From Byssothecium circinans (Eukaryota; Ascomycota; Dothideomycetes; Pleosporales; Massarinaceae), in the NCBI GenBank assembly GCA_010015675.1, contig ML976991.1, forward strand, positions 390,874-436,066: 45,193 bases of DNA, read 5' to 3'. A program made the translations under genes and the position numbers. Positions within the stretch are counted from its first letter, which is position 1. The number at the start of each line of letters is the position of its first letter. Shown piece after piece: positions 8,702-19,608 of the stretch. Under the pieces are notes generated by a model, which was not told where the DNA came from, ran no database searches, and worked only from the letters and a program-made list of their open reading frames with translations.

Positions 8702-10804
8702 ATGCTGTTCCAATGCCGTCCTTCAGAACTGCTTCTAGTCGCCATCCACGCATCGATTGGTAGCTGCCGCATTGACCGCGAGGCCATCGTTCGTCAGTTC
8801 AATCTCAAGCTGAACCAATCCCATCCGTATAGCCCGGTACAGGTGGGTAATGGCAATTTTGCTTTCGGGGTCGATATTACCGGACTCCAGACCTTCCTTC
8901 CTCACAACACGCTATCATCTTGGGGCTGGCACAACTCATCGCTTCCTACGACACCGAACCAAACATCAGTATTGGACTACACAGGTGTTGACTGGTGGAC
9001 TCATGGCCGGCTTGTCAATTATGCGCAGCCCAACCCTATACAGAAGGACATCAGTCAGTGGCTGATTGCAAACCCACATCGTATCAATTTGGGAAGAGTT
9101 GGGCTTTGGTTTGGAGGCCGCAATGTGAGCGAAGATAATCTATCGAGTGCAAATCAGGAGTTGAATCTGTGGGAGGGTTCCATAGCGTCGTCATTTCTGC
9201 TGGACGGAGAAGGAGTGGAGGTCATGACTGCTGCGAGCCCGGATACGGATACAGTGGCCGTACAGATTAGGTCGAATCTCTTGAGAAATGGCGGCTTGGG
9301 CGTATTCTTCGACTTTCCCTATGCGAGCGGCAAAAACAAATTTGATGCGCCATTTGTGGGGATATTTAATGCGACTTCGAATCACTCCACGACGATTTAC
9401 ACAAAGGGAAATGGTGCGACTATTATTCATACACTCGATGCAACGACCTATGCGGCAAGCATATCATGGGAGAACAATGCGAGCATCTCCCGAACAAGTA
9501 ACGCCGCACATCGGTACATTTTGAAAGCCGGAGATGAGGTAGATACTCTCAGCTTCACTGTGACGTTCGCTCCCGAGGCTACGGATATCGAAGAATTGTG
9601 TGAACATGTCAAGAAAAAGGCCGTAACTTGGTGGGCAGACTATTGGTTAAACGGAGCGTTCATCTCACTGCCTATCAATGCAAACGCGTCCGCCCAAGAA
9701 TTACAGCGACGGATCATTTTATCCCAGTATCTTCTCGCCGTGAACGGCGCAGGAAAGGACCCGGCGCAGGAATCCGGTCTGGTCAACAACGGCTGGTACG
9801 GAAAATTTCACATGGAGATGGTCTTCTGGCATCTCGCCCACTGGACCATTTGGAACAAATGGTCCTTGTATGACCGCAGCATTGGCGTGTACGAGCGCTT
9901 TCTCCCCACAAGCTTCGATCGAGCTCAGCACCAAGGCTACCAAGGTGCCCGCATTGGGAAGATGAGCGACCCGACTGGACGATCTGCGCCAGGAGGAATC
10001 AACAGCATCTTAATCTGGCAGCAGCCTCACCCAATGTACTTCGCCGAAATGGAGTATAGGAAATTTACTACGCTAAAGACACTCCAGAAATGGGACCATA
10101 TTCTCACAGGTGTTGCCGATTTCATGGTCAGCTACGCATGGTACAATGAGACTACCAAAGTCTACGATCTCGGACCACCCATGTACCCAGTCTCGGAAAA
10201 CACAAATCCCAATGAAACCATCAATCCCACCTTCGAACTCGCCTACTGGCGCTTCGGCTTGGACGTGGCCTCAAAATGGCGCCTTCGCCAAAACAAAACC
10301 GTCCCCTCGACCTGGACAACCGTCCGCGAAAACCTTGCTCAATTCCCCGTCGAAAACAACGTCTATATCCTTTACGAAGGAATAAAAGGCATGTGGACCA
10401 CACCCGCTACTTCCGAAGACCATCCTGGCCTCCTCGGAATCTACGGCTGGCTTCCGCCCGACCCCCGTCTCAACCTCACCCTCTTCAACAACACCGTTGA
10501 CCAGGTATACAAGTCCTGGAACTTTACGTACTCGTACGGCTGGGATTTCCCGCTTTTGGCGCTGACGGCGGCGAGGATGGGCGATGCGGAGGCGGCAGTC
10601 GATTGGTTGCTTGATTCGGATTTCGCGTTTGATGAGCTGGGTATGCCGGTTGGGGGGACGAGGGTGGTTACTCCATATTTTCCTGCTGCGGCGGGGTTGC
10701 TGCTCGCGGTTGGGATGATGGCTGGTGGATGGGATGGCAGGAGGGAGATGGTTTGGCCTGAGGGGTGGGATGTTGAGGCCGAAAGGTTTCAGAGGGCTAT
10801 GTAA
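8702..10804 (+). CDS. Six-hairpin glycosidase (clan GH-L / GH65-like), probably secreted
   Basis: One uninterrupted frame of 700 aa. An N-terminal hydrophobic stretch (about residues 9-21, ending near IGSC) may be a weak signal peptide, and many N-glycosylation sequons (NQS, NHS, NET, NLT, NNT, NFT) fit an extracellular protein. An N-terminal beta-rich half (GNGNFAFGVD, WGWHNS) is followed by an alpha-helical half containing WYGKFHMEMVFWHLAHW, GARIGKMSDPTGR and IWQQPHPMYFAEMEYR. That order resembles (alpha/alpha)6 glycosidases such as GH65 and its relatives. The exact CAZy family, catalytic acid and substrate are not certain. It lies convergent to the GH27 alpha-galactosidase, so the two may act on the same plant polysaccharides (inference). 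Confidence 0.78.
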   Translation: MLFQCRPSELLLVAIHASIGSCRIDREAIVRQFNLKLNQSHPYSPVQVGNGNFAFGVDITGLQTFLPHNTLSSWGWHNSSLPTTPNQTSVLDYTGVDWWTHGRLVNYAQPNPIQKDISQWLIANPHRINLGRVGLWFGGRNVSEDNLSSANQELNLWEGSIASSFLLDGEGVEVMTAASPDTDTVAVQIRSNLLRNGGLGVFFDFPYASGKNKFDAPFVGIFNATSNHSTTIYTKGNGATIIHTLDATTYAASISWENNASISRTSNAAHRYILKAGDEVDTLSFTVTFAPEATDIEELCEHVKKKAVTWWADYWLNGAFISLPINANASAQELQRRIILSQYLLAVNGAGKDPAQESGLVNNGWYGKFHMEMVFWHLAHWTIWNKWSLYDRSIGVYERFLPTSFDRAQHQGYQGARIGKMSDPTGRSAPGGINSILIWQQPHPMYFAEMEYRKFTTLKTLQKWDHILTGVADFMVSYAWYNETTKVYDLGPPMYPVSENTNPNETINPTFELAYWRFGLDVASKWRLRQNKTVPSTWTTVRENLAQFPVENNVYILYEGIKGMWTTPATSEDHPGLLGIYGWLPPDPRLNLTLFNNTVDQVYKSWNFTYSYGWDFPLLALTAARMGDAEAAVDWLLDSDFAFDELGMPVGGTRVVTPYFPAAAGLLLAVGMMAGGWDGRREMVWPEGWDVEAERFQRAM

Positions 10805-11573
10805 TTCAATTGTATTCGAGTTGACGCCAAATACACACATCATTGTTCACAAGCTTCTCATCTTTCCAGCCCTGAGAGGGCTTTGGACGCTTGGAGAGCT
10901 CCGTACGAAATTCTCCGTCACATCAGCAGCTCACAAGAACCCCTCAACAACTGCCTTTTATTGAGCGGTGACTCAAAACATGATCGTCCAGTCATGTATC
11001 GAAAACCGTGAATTGATTTCCACAGTTTCCACCTCCCAGAGTATTGCCTCTGTCGTAGTACCTACTGTGCCCAGCCCCCTTCCCCGCCTTCACATGACTT
11101 ATCTTACCTTATCCCGTACTCCGTAAACATGGCTGATTTCGGGCAGATCAGGATCTCCATCAACGTCGAATTCTTATTCCAACTACACATCATGCGCGCT
11201 AGACCTGGCCCGCCACGCGACGACCCGAAGACTGGCTATGGCTACCATGGAAGATGCCTTTAAAAATGTCATCCTCTCCGTCCCCTTCTTCGCCTTAGTC
11301 TAGGAACCAGCCTCATTAAATACAGTATGCACTTTGATAATCATGGTATTTCGCCGTAGACAAGCAACTAGGATCTTTTACATCGACTTCATCATCGCAC
11401 TCAACGTCTGATTCATAGCCCGTCGATAGGCATCACGAATGTCTTCAACAATGCACGTCTGTGCTATCGCAAATCCTGCCCAACAAATTCTTTTTATTGG
11501 CATTTGCTACCTATTTTTATGACATGCTCTGACGAAATGTCATCAACTCCATCATGGAACTCATCAAACCCGT
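10805..11573. other. Convergent 3' intergenic region
   Basis: About 770 bases between the stop codons of two convergent glycoside hydrolase genes. It contains 3' untranslated sequence and presumably both polyadenylation sites; no additional gene or repeat was seen. Confidence 0.5.
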
Positions 11574-13233
11574 TTACAACTCATCCCTCAACGGTGTCGG
11601 GGTACTCACGGGCCTCAACCTATACACACCAACAGAGTGCCTGGAAATCTCGGCAGTGAACGTCCCACTAGGCCGAATACTTCCAACCTTCGAACCATAC
11701 AGAGCAGTTACGTTCGCCTCGAGACCCGCCTCGTAGCTCGTAGCCGTGGCGTTATACCTCGTTGTGCTGTTCGAGCCAATGGCCGTAGCATTACCATTCA
11801 GAATCGACCTTGCCTCCGCAGTCGACATGCGGTTGGCCCATAGGTCATAGATATCCCATGTCCGGCGCAACTGCTCCGGTTCCTGGTATGCACCAGCGGT
11901 GCGCGCGTCGAAGAAAATTTCGTTCAGGGACGCGTTCATGGACTGCGAAGTGTTTGCCGCGTTGAGGAAGGCGATTACGTAGTCGCCATTGTCGAGAGAG
12001 CGCGTCCACATACTGATCTCGCCCTCACCGGTTTCATCGGGGTCAACGAAGTAGCGCCAGTTCCTGCGTGCAGCATTGGCATTCTTATCTTGGTTCAGAG
12101 CTATGATAGCTGGGTTGGAGTAGATCGCGAGGTTCTCGGGAGACAGGCTGCCGATGTTGGTTCCGATGAGGAGGGGAGACGAGTTGATGGCCCACATGCT
12201 GAAATGGACGACATATTCCGAATCGGACTGGCCACCATTTCCGACTTCGAGCATGTCCATGTCGTTGAAGTAGCCGCTCATGGTGCGAGATTGGATCGCG
12301 GGCATCTTGTTGAGGATGTTCATGACTGAGCAGTGGAAGCCGGGCCATGCGCATCCGACGGCTTCCGTGCAGGGGCATCGAGCATCCGGGCGATTGAACG
12401 AGTCGTATATGTCACCTGACATACGTCCCGAGTTTGCAATGGTGTACGCCCAATCATATGGATCATCGTTACCCTGGATTGAATTAGTGAGTCTTCCGGT
12501 AGTAGTCAAATTCTACCATTACGTACCCAGTTGCACATGGAGTATACAATTGGTCGTCCTGTCTTGTTCAAGGCTTCGCTCATGACATTGTAGCGGTCGA
12601 AAGATAGCTTCGGAGTTCCAGATTGCCCTTGGTTGAAGCAGTTGTCATACTTGAGATAGTCGACGCCCCAGCTAGCCCAAAGATCAGCGTCCTTTTGCTC
12701 AAAGCCGAGAGATCCCGGGTACTTTCCGCAAGTGAAGAGACCGGCGGATGAATACATTCCGAACTTGAACCCGAGGGCGTGGATCTCGGAGGCTACGTTC
12801 GCCATGCCACTGGGGAATTTGATTGCTAATGCATGTCAGCACTCAAAGTGGGGTATCGTTGGGCAGAAAAAAGGTGCTTACGATTTTCGACCAGATACCC
12901 ACTCGAGTTACGGCCAATGGACCAGCAGTCATCGAGCACAATGTAGTTGTATCCCAAATCTCTCAAACCAAAAGCTACCATGTTCCGAGCAGTATCCAAC
13001 AACAAAGTCTCGTTGACATCGCAGTGGAAGGCATTCCAATTGTTCCATCCCATCTGCGGCAACAAATTCAGCCCATTGTAGGACGAAGCTCCCGCAATAA
13101 TGACCTCAGGTGTACCGGAGGAATTATCGATGTACCTGCGATGGAGAGTATCGTACTGCTTCGACGCATGTATTTCGCCGACGAACAGGGACGCCGCCGC
13201 CGCTAGCAGCTGCCAGGAAGCCAATTGAACCAT
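11574..13233 (-). CDS. Alpha-galactosidase, glycoside hydrolase family 27
   Basis: Three exons (13233-12882, 12825-12527, 12473-11574; introns of 56 and 53 nt) encode 516 aa. The chosen start [10 protein letters not shown] begins a signal peptide (about 1-23); an upstream in-frame ATG at 13302 would bury it. GH27 hallmarks are MGWNNWNAF (61-69), LDDCWS (100-105), YLKYDNC with the predicted nucleophile Asp178, and SGRMSGDI with the predicted acid/base Asp238. A C-terminal beta domain follows. The enzyme releases terminal alpha-1,6-galactose from galactomannan or raffinose-type sugars, probably outside the cell. Odd: the protein ends in RDEL, a KDEL-like tetrapeptide. A TATA box lies about 95 nt upstream of the ATG. 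Family call is secure. Confidence 0.93.
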
Positions 13234-13324
13234 GGCGGAGGAGAATAGCAGTCTTAAGATCTTAATTGAAGCAAAGAAGCTGAGAGAAGTGCGTGATGAC
13301 AATGACAGGCGGGGTACATGGCTT

Positions 13325-13331
13325 TTTTATA
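13325..13331 (-). promoter_or_regulatory. TATA box of the GH27 gene
   Basis: On the minus strand this reads TATAAAA, 92-98 nt before the alpha-galactosidase ATG at 13233. That is a typical distance for a TATA-containing, probably inducible fungal promoter. Motif and position are seen; function is inferred. Confidence 0.55.
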
Positions 13332-14026
13332 ATATCGCCGTCGTGTAGCGTATTGTTATGCGCGGTGCCGCTTCCATCTCCACGGTACTCCATCCTGTCG
13401 GTTTCCTCACCGCGCTCCGCTCCCCGCATCGGTTCAGTCGGAAGAATAAACAGAGAGCGTTTCCTGCTCGAGAAGAGAGTCCGACATATCGTCATTTTCA
13501 TGCAGTGTGCAGGTCGACTAACAGTTAGATGCGCAATGTACCTAGCCCGACCAGGCACCCACAGCCGAGCTTTTGTAAAAGACTGGGGAGCCTGCGGGGA
13601 AGAGGACTGGACAACGAGTCAGAAACCGGGGTACAATTTTCTTTGATACATGGGCCATGTAGGGCAAGACCTTGGTAGAGAAATTGGATGCTGGTTGTTG
13701 AGAGGCTTGGGAGGCTTGGTGATAGAAAGACGAGGTTTCAATTGGTTGAGATGGAGAAAAGCGAAGGCTAGTCCCAAAAAGTTGGTTTATCCTACCTTGC
13801 TAACCGCATGAAGTAGACATGCCGACTTTATATATTGCGAGGATCAAAAACATCAGCCGACGATGCTTCTGAAGAAAATATCTAGCTACCCGCGCCTCCT
13901 GGCTGCATAACGCCTTGATCCTTGGAGAACTTACCCGCCCGCGGCGGCATCAATTTCTTCCCGCTTTCAACGCCAGGGAAGTGTAGATTACACAACTATA
14001 CATCGTACATATAACCCCTGTTTGCC
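13332..14026. other. Intergenic: GH27 upstream region and nucleoporin 3' flank
   Basis: About 700 bases with no coding frame of quality. The left part should hold upstream activating sites for the alpha-galactosidase; the right part is the 3' flank of the minus-strand nucleoporin gene. Confidence 0.5.
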
Positions 14027-15919
14027 TTAGAACGCCGGTGTTATCCACTCGCACTTCGGTGGCGTGAGCGGTATGTCTTCGTCATCTTCGAAGAATCCAG
14101 TTCGCGCGACGCGCCTATAGATCTCCTCCAAAACCTTGCCCCGCTCGCCTTCGTACTCTTCTGGTCTTCCTTCTTTCAGCCTGTCCTTCGGTTCGAAAGT
14201 TGTTGCAGGAGCTGCAGCAGCAGGCTGGCTTTGCTGCGTAGCGACGGAGATGGCTTGTGGTTGGCCAAGGGTATTAGAGGGTTGGCTAGCTGCAGTGAGA
14301 AACGAGGGTGTGGCTGCTGCATTCGTCGTCGTCTTGAGCCCGAATGGATTGGAACCCAGTGTTTGGGGGGCTTGAGATTGCGTGAGTGATGGAGAGGGCG
14401 CTACTTGGGTGAGTCCAGAAAGCTGCGACGCGGCCGCACCTCCAAAGAAATTGGAATTCGGGTTCTGTGCCTGCTGAGGTTGTGTATTGGAGCCAAAGAC
14501 ATTTGAAGTCGTGCTCTGCTGGGATTGTTGGTTGGACCCAAACGGGCTCGAACTTGCATTCTGCGTCTGCTGGGACGTTGTTTGACCAAATGGATTCGAA
14601 TTCTGCGCATGCTGGCCGAGAGCTGAAGGCTTCTGAAGTGCTTGCGCAAACGGGTTCGCATTGGAGGTTTGCGCCTGTTGACCACCAAACGGCGAGGTGT
14701 TTGCGCCTGGCTGCGAAGCTTGACTAAACGCACCCTGTCCAAACGTGGGCTTTCCTGCTGCACCGTTCTGCCCTAAAGCGTTCGGCTGGCTAAACGTAGA
14801 GGTCTGTCCAGGTTTCGAAGGCTGCCCGAAGGCGGTCGTTGAACCAGGAGCTGACGTCTGACCAAACGGGTTTGGTCGGCCAAGAGCGCTGGCTTGTCCA
14901 AAAGCAGTTCCAGGCATCGATGGTTTACCGAAACCTGGAGCAGACGTTTGACCAAACGCGGCGGTAGCCTGGCCGGGGTTTGATGGCTGTCCAAACGCTG
15001 CGGTGGTTTGACCGGGATTTGATGGCTGTCCAAATGCTGCGGTGGTTTGACCGGGATTTGATGGCTGCCCAAATGCTGCAGTGATCTGCCCGGGGTTTGA
15101 GGGCTGCCCAAAGGCAGGTTTACCAAAAGCGGGTGCGGATGTCTGCCCAAAGGTAGTGTTCTGTACTGAAGCTTGAGGCGCTGCGCCAAAAGCGTTTAGT
15201 TTTGCCTGCTGAAATGGGTTTCCCGATGCAGGTCCACTGGGAGCGCTTGTTGGAGCCAGTGTCTTTCCTTGGGCGATGTCGAGTCTGTTGGGATGGATAT
15301 CGGCACCATCTTGGATATATTTGATCGCGCCGTTGATGTCGTTGCGGATGTTTTTCACTTGGTCTTCCATCTTGGCATGCAGCTGTGCCTCTTCTTGTTG
15401 GGCTGCAGCTTCAGTCCCGGATGCGCGTGCCAAGTAGTAACGGGACCTCAGCTCTTCAGGGCTGATTTCGACGAGGCCTTCGATCAACTGGCGTGGTGCA
15501 TCTCGGCCAGGGCCATAGCATGAGAGCGGGTATGTTGGACGCTGGCTTGTGAGATCGGCTTCGATTTCAGCCTTCTCTAAAGAAAAACGGGAAGCAGCAT
15601 TGTTCCGGGCTAGCAAAGTTAGCAGTAGCCACGAAGAGCTGGTAAAGCCTTTGTGCAAGGGTGACCCACCAAAAGCAGACGCGGGCTGTTGAGCAGGTCT
15701 ATAACTATCGCCGCTAAAGCCAGCAAAACGGTTGTTGTTCGAGCCCCTCCCAAAGCCGCCGCCACCGCGACCACCACCACCAAAGCCGCGGTTGGAGTCA
15801 CGTCCTGGGTGTTCGTTCTTGCAAGAGTCTGATATCATCAGTGCTTGTTGTCAACTGATGGGTGAGGTCTTACCTCCGTATTTGCATTGGTTGCGGAGGA
15901 AGTAGTTGCAAATGGCCAT
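14027..15919 (-). CDS. FG-repeat nucleoporin with N-terminal CCCH zinc finger (Nup42/Amo1 type)
   Basis: Exon 1 (15919-15874, 46 nt) joins exon 2 at 15828 (intron of 45 nt) and completes a CCCH finger, C-x7-C-x5-C-x3-H (MAICNYFLRNQCKYG plus DSCKNEH). This is the signature of Nup42/NLP1/Amo1, which docks the mRNA-export factors Dbp5 and Gle1 at the cytoplasmic face of the pore (family knowledge). A Gly/Arg-rich stretch follows, then a helical segment (LEKAEIEADL to IKYIQDGADIHP), then a long FG-repeat domain rich in AFGQ, NPFG and SPFG, and a charged C-terminus. Unspliced after intron 1 the protein has 615 aa. A probable second, in-frame intron (15669-15577, 93 nt; GTGGGT donor, CTAAC branch, TTTAG acceptor) would give 584 aa and removes an out-of-character hydrophobic patch. 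Confidence 0.87.
14957..15112 (-). repeat. 39-bp in-frame minisatellite in the FG domain
   Basis: About four tandem copies of a 39-bp unit encode the 13-aa repeat AAFGQPSNPGQTT. The word TGATGGCTG recurs at 14981, 15020 and 15059, exactly 39 bp apart. The near identity of neighbouring units points to recent duplication, so copy number may vary between strains. Confidence 0.85.
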
Positions 15920-16651
15920 GGTGTCTGCGCTCGGCTGGACGTAAGAGTATCTTAGTACGGGACCTCCAAATAAGCTATGGGGTTGTTAGGATGGGTGCAC
16001 ATGTGGTTGAAGGTCAAGGAAAGGCCAGCGGGTAAGAGAGGGAGTGTAAGCGAGCTGGAGCGTGCGCTGGAAGCACCACACCCAATTAGGCTAGCGTTGA
16101 GTGATCTCAAGTGCTTTTCCATATGACATGCTGTAAGGGACTTGAGTGTGCTCAAGAACCGTTCGTGTTACCTTTGCCGATTGTAGTTATCGCCGCAGTC
16201 CCTCGGTGGGTCTTGTCCGTCGGGAGCCCATTTGGAGTGATGCATTGTAGCAAGGCGTCTCGCTGATCGGCCAAGCTGGAGAATAGGTGGCAGGGTGCGG
16301 TTTTGAGCGTAGGAAAAAGTCTACAGACGCAAGTGCGAGGATTTGCGGAGTGAATATGGTAGAAAGATACAAGTTTGGTGTTTTGGCTTCTGTCGTATCT
16401 TCTGGGTTGATTGTGCTGGCTCAAAGAGGAAAGCGCGCTAGTTCCCTTTCCATCCTAGCTTGAGCTGCAGAACATTACACCAGTGGACCTCAATTGCCTG
16501 TGTCATGTGACATGCATTGGCATCCAGTCGAACATTGAAGGTAGAAAATGGTCCAGATGTCCACAATGAATCTCGCACCTCTCCGACGCCCGCCTTCCGC
16601 CATGTCCTGAAATACAAGGGCCCCGCCTAGTCTGTCTCGGCCTCGCTGTAG
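15920..16651. promoter_or_regulatory. Divergent intergenic region between nucleoporin and GPI1 loci
   Basis: About 730 bases between the nucleoporin start (minus) and the small ORF in front of GPI1 (plus). Short minus frames (16155-15952, 16424-16152) do not look like real proteins. It should serve as a two-way promoter; no distinct TATA element was recognised. Confidence 0.45.
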
Positions 16652-16930
16652 ATGCACGCCTTCTCGATTGTCACGTTTGGAATCTTCGTCGCGGGATATT
16701 CCACGGCACGCTGGGACCTGGTCACCCGTTTCTACGAGCTCGCCATCTTCGCCTGGGACCACGGCGTCGTTGGGCGCGCCGCAAGAGGATTCGCCGTTCT
16801 CACGCTTCTCTTTCTCGTCGTCATTCTCCCCTTCGAGCGCATCGCATCGCGCGAGACGGAACTGCACCCACGCACCGCCGACGGCAACATCTCCGCCCGC
16901 GAGCAGCTCAAGCGACGTGGCTCCTTCTAG
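16652..16930 (+). CDS. Small protein with two predicted membrane helices, upstream cistron to GPI1
   Basis: A 92-aa frame with coding character ends only 20 nt before the GPI1 start. Hydrophobic segments are at about residues 3-18 (FSIVTFGIFVAGYS) and 46-60 (GFAVLTLLFLVVILP), separated by a charged, aromatic loop; the C-terminus is basic (REQLKRRGSF). I do not recognise a family. The size and two-helix layout recall the small accessory subunits of the GPI-GlcNAc transferase (Eri1/PIG-Y) or Dpm2, and placement next to Gpi1 makes a shared role attractive, but this is inference from context. It could instead be a regulatory upstream ORF, or an independent gene with an overlapping 3' end. There is no room for a normal promoter between the two frames. 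Confidence 0.62.
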   Translation: MHAFSIVTFGIFVAGYSTARWDLVTRFYELAIFAWDHGVVGRAARGFAVLTLLFLVVILPFERIASRETELHPRTADGNISAREQLKRRGSF

Positions 16931-16950
16931 CGGGGAAGCGCTATGGGGCC

Positions 16951-19175
16951 ATGGTCACTCGCAATGGGTTGATGCGCGTATTTTGGCCCTCGGATGCGCC
17001 AAACGGAGAAGTCGCCGGCGTGCTCGTGGGTTTCCAGAACTCTGAGCTCGATGTCACTGTGGTGGCCATCCTGCAGCATGTGCAAGTGCACCATGTGGAG
17101 AGTGCGTTGGCAGTAGGCACGCTGCTGCGCCAGAGCCCTCACGACATCCATGAGCTGCTCAAGCGATGCGGCCACTCCTCTTTGCGCGTCCTTGGGTGCA
17201 CAAACCCACCAAAGCCTCCGGACCGCTTCCATCATCTCCGCTTAACCGCCTACACCGATGCCTATGGAGCCTTCCCACGCATACACTGCCCCTCCGACAT
17301 GAGCCTCGCACTCCAAGTCGTCGTCTACGACCGCCCGCATCCAACCCAGATGCAGTATTTCTCAGCCACCCCCATACCGCTTGCGTTGGGCGACAAGACA
17401 GACGTGGGGACATGGGATTCGGCCTTTGAGGGCGCAGAAGAGGCCGAACAGAGGGAGAAGGAGAGGAAAGCGAAGCTCGTGGAGAAGCTGAAGCTGCACA
17501 CCGTGATAGCACACCCACCCACGTCCATGGAAACGTCCCTGCCCATGATCATAAACCAGATCAACTGCTCGTTTGAACTGAATGCCGTCCTACAGAAGAA
17601 CGCCAGTGTGCTCGGAAGGCGCCTCAAGCGGGCACTGAGTGTCAGCGAGCGTGTCGTCCAGTCGGCCAATAACTTGTGGGACTATATCTGCGTTGCTCTC
17701 TCCTATCTTTGGCGTGTTTGGCTCTATCCCGTCTTCTCCCAACTCTTCGTCCTAGCCTTGCTTGCCCATCGTGTCGCTGCCGAGGTTGTCCTACGAGTCC
17801 TAGATTGGCGACCGGGGAAATCAGAGTCTCCTGCGCTCAGGGACATCTCAGCTACTGCTCAGCAGCTCGATATTCGCTTGCAGCAGTTCTGCTACTGGCC
17901 TATTCAATATTTGACCTTGCGCAGGCGGAAGGGCAACTGGGAAAGCATCACCAACAGCCACCCTGAGTACATTCGCTTCTACAATAGTCTTTGGCTGGTG
18001 GCCAACGACGTCATCATCGGCATTGCCTTGGGCTCTTATATCGTTGAGAACTCGACCTTTGTGGCCACGCAGGTGGACACCGTCTTCAACGTGTGGGCCA
18101 TAGAGGGTCTGCGTCGCATGATTTCTTGGTTGATGGGATGGCCTGGAGGCTTGAAACTCAACACGGAACTGGCAGAGTTCATGGGTGATCTCTTTCTATG
18201 GGTCATCGACCATTGGGCAGGTATGTGCAATGCACTTCACTCTTATGGACATGAGGCTAATTTTTGCAGCTGGCATGGCGCTCCTTCGTCCGCATTTGCC
18301 CAACATGATCCACTTCATCGGATATTCTTCCTTTGCTGGCGCTACCTTGCCTATATCCATCTTCTCTGATCTAGTATCACTTTTCACCTTGCACATCTAT
18401 TCGTTCTATATCGCATCTGCCCGCATCTTCCACTGGCAGCTCACCATCATCATCTCACTGTTCCATCTTTTTCGAGGCAAGAAACGAAACGTGCTGCGAA
18501 ACCGCATCGACTCTTGCGATTATGACCTGGATCAACTCTTGCTTGGCACCATCCTCTTCACGCTACTCTTCTTTCTACTGCCGACCGTCTTCGTTTTCTA
18601 CTTAACATTTGCGACCGCAAGGGTAGCTGCCATTGGTCTGAAGGCTGCATTGGAAATTGGGTTGGCATGCTTGAATCACTTTCCGCTTTTCGCCCTTATG
18701 CTTCGTATTAAGGATTCGCGGCGATTACCCGGTATGTCACTGCCCCTTCCGCTACGTTGTTTGCCCCGCTAACGTCGACGAAGGAGGCATATGTTTCGAG
18801 CTTCAGAGCATATCCCAATCACGCGATGCAACGCTCTCGGCGCCCACATCTTACATCTTGCTCAAACCCATACCACTACCCCTCCGTGCAATGTTTGAAT
18901 CCTACTTCCAGCTTGGGAATCGCATCCGCAAGCACTACCTCTCACCAAGCGTTGTGTTATGTCTTGCCTCAGGCCAGTTTGTGCCGCCAATACATCGGCG
19001 GAATCTCTACAGTCTACAGTATAGCATGCTTCCCGCGCAAAGAGCAGGGATCCCGGAGCTCTGGAGACAACTCAAGGGTCGCAATGAACCGTCGATAAAT
19101 GAGGACAATGTGCATGCTTCTGCTTTGCCTTCTAGGCGAGGCATCACAATCAATGGGGCGAAAAAGAAAGCGTAG
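16951..19175 (+). CDS. GPI1: Gpi1, subunit of the GPI-N-acetylglucosaminyltransferase
   Basis: Three exons (16951-18220, 18270-18731, 18784-19175) with 49- and 52-nt introns give 707 aa. Gpi1 (human PIG-Q) is an ER membrane subunit of the complex that transfers GlcNAc to phosphatidylinositol, the first step of GPI-anchor synthesis. The start MVTRNGLMRVFWPSD and the NSELDVTVV segment match fungal Gpi1 N-termini as I know them. The C-terminal half carries several membrane helices (for example WLYPVFSQLFVLALLA, LFTLHIYSFYIAS, LLLGTILFTLLFFLLP). Both introns are phase 1, and exon 3 begins GGICFEL in frame. An out-of-frame ATG at 16943, eight bases before the start, would compete with initiation. 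It lies directly behind the 92-aa small ORF. Confidence 0.9.
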
Positions 19176-19608
19176 ATGGCAAAAATTACGAAGTTTACCA
19201 ACCATTCAGTCCCACGATTCATGTGACATATTTTTACATATGTTGGCTGACTCGAGCCACTCGGTTCTAATCCTACCAATGATCGTATCCTAGTGGAGCA
19301 ACTCTCGCTGGCGACAAATACATTCTTTAGAAAACCCCAACTCCAATCAATAAATCTTGTAAAAATCCTGATTTACCATCTCCAGTCAGTTCCCATATTC
19401 ACAAGTTCCCGGACCTAGTGCATTATCCCAATTCTGTAGTCTTTGAATGAAGACATTCCTCGGGGTGGATAGCAAACACAATTTCAATTCCTTTACCCAG
19501 TCGATATAAATCTCTTCAATCGACTTACCGTCCAGTCCAGTCTATTCCAGCCTTGAGCATAAACATACCATCCGACCAACTTAATTACATTATTACAGAT
19601 CCTTAACC
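19176..19608. promoter_or_regulatory. Intergenic with TATA box (19505-19510)
   Basis: About 430 bases between GPI1 and the broken reductase gene. TATAAA at 19505-19510 lies about 100 nt before the ATG at 19609, with a CT- and CCA-rich leader after it. The broken gene thus still has a promoter-like upstream region. Confidence 0.45.
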
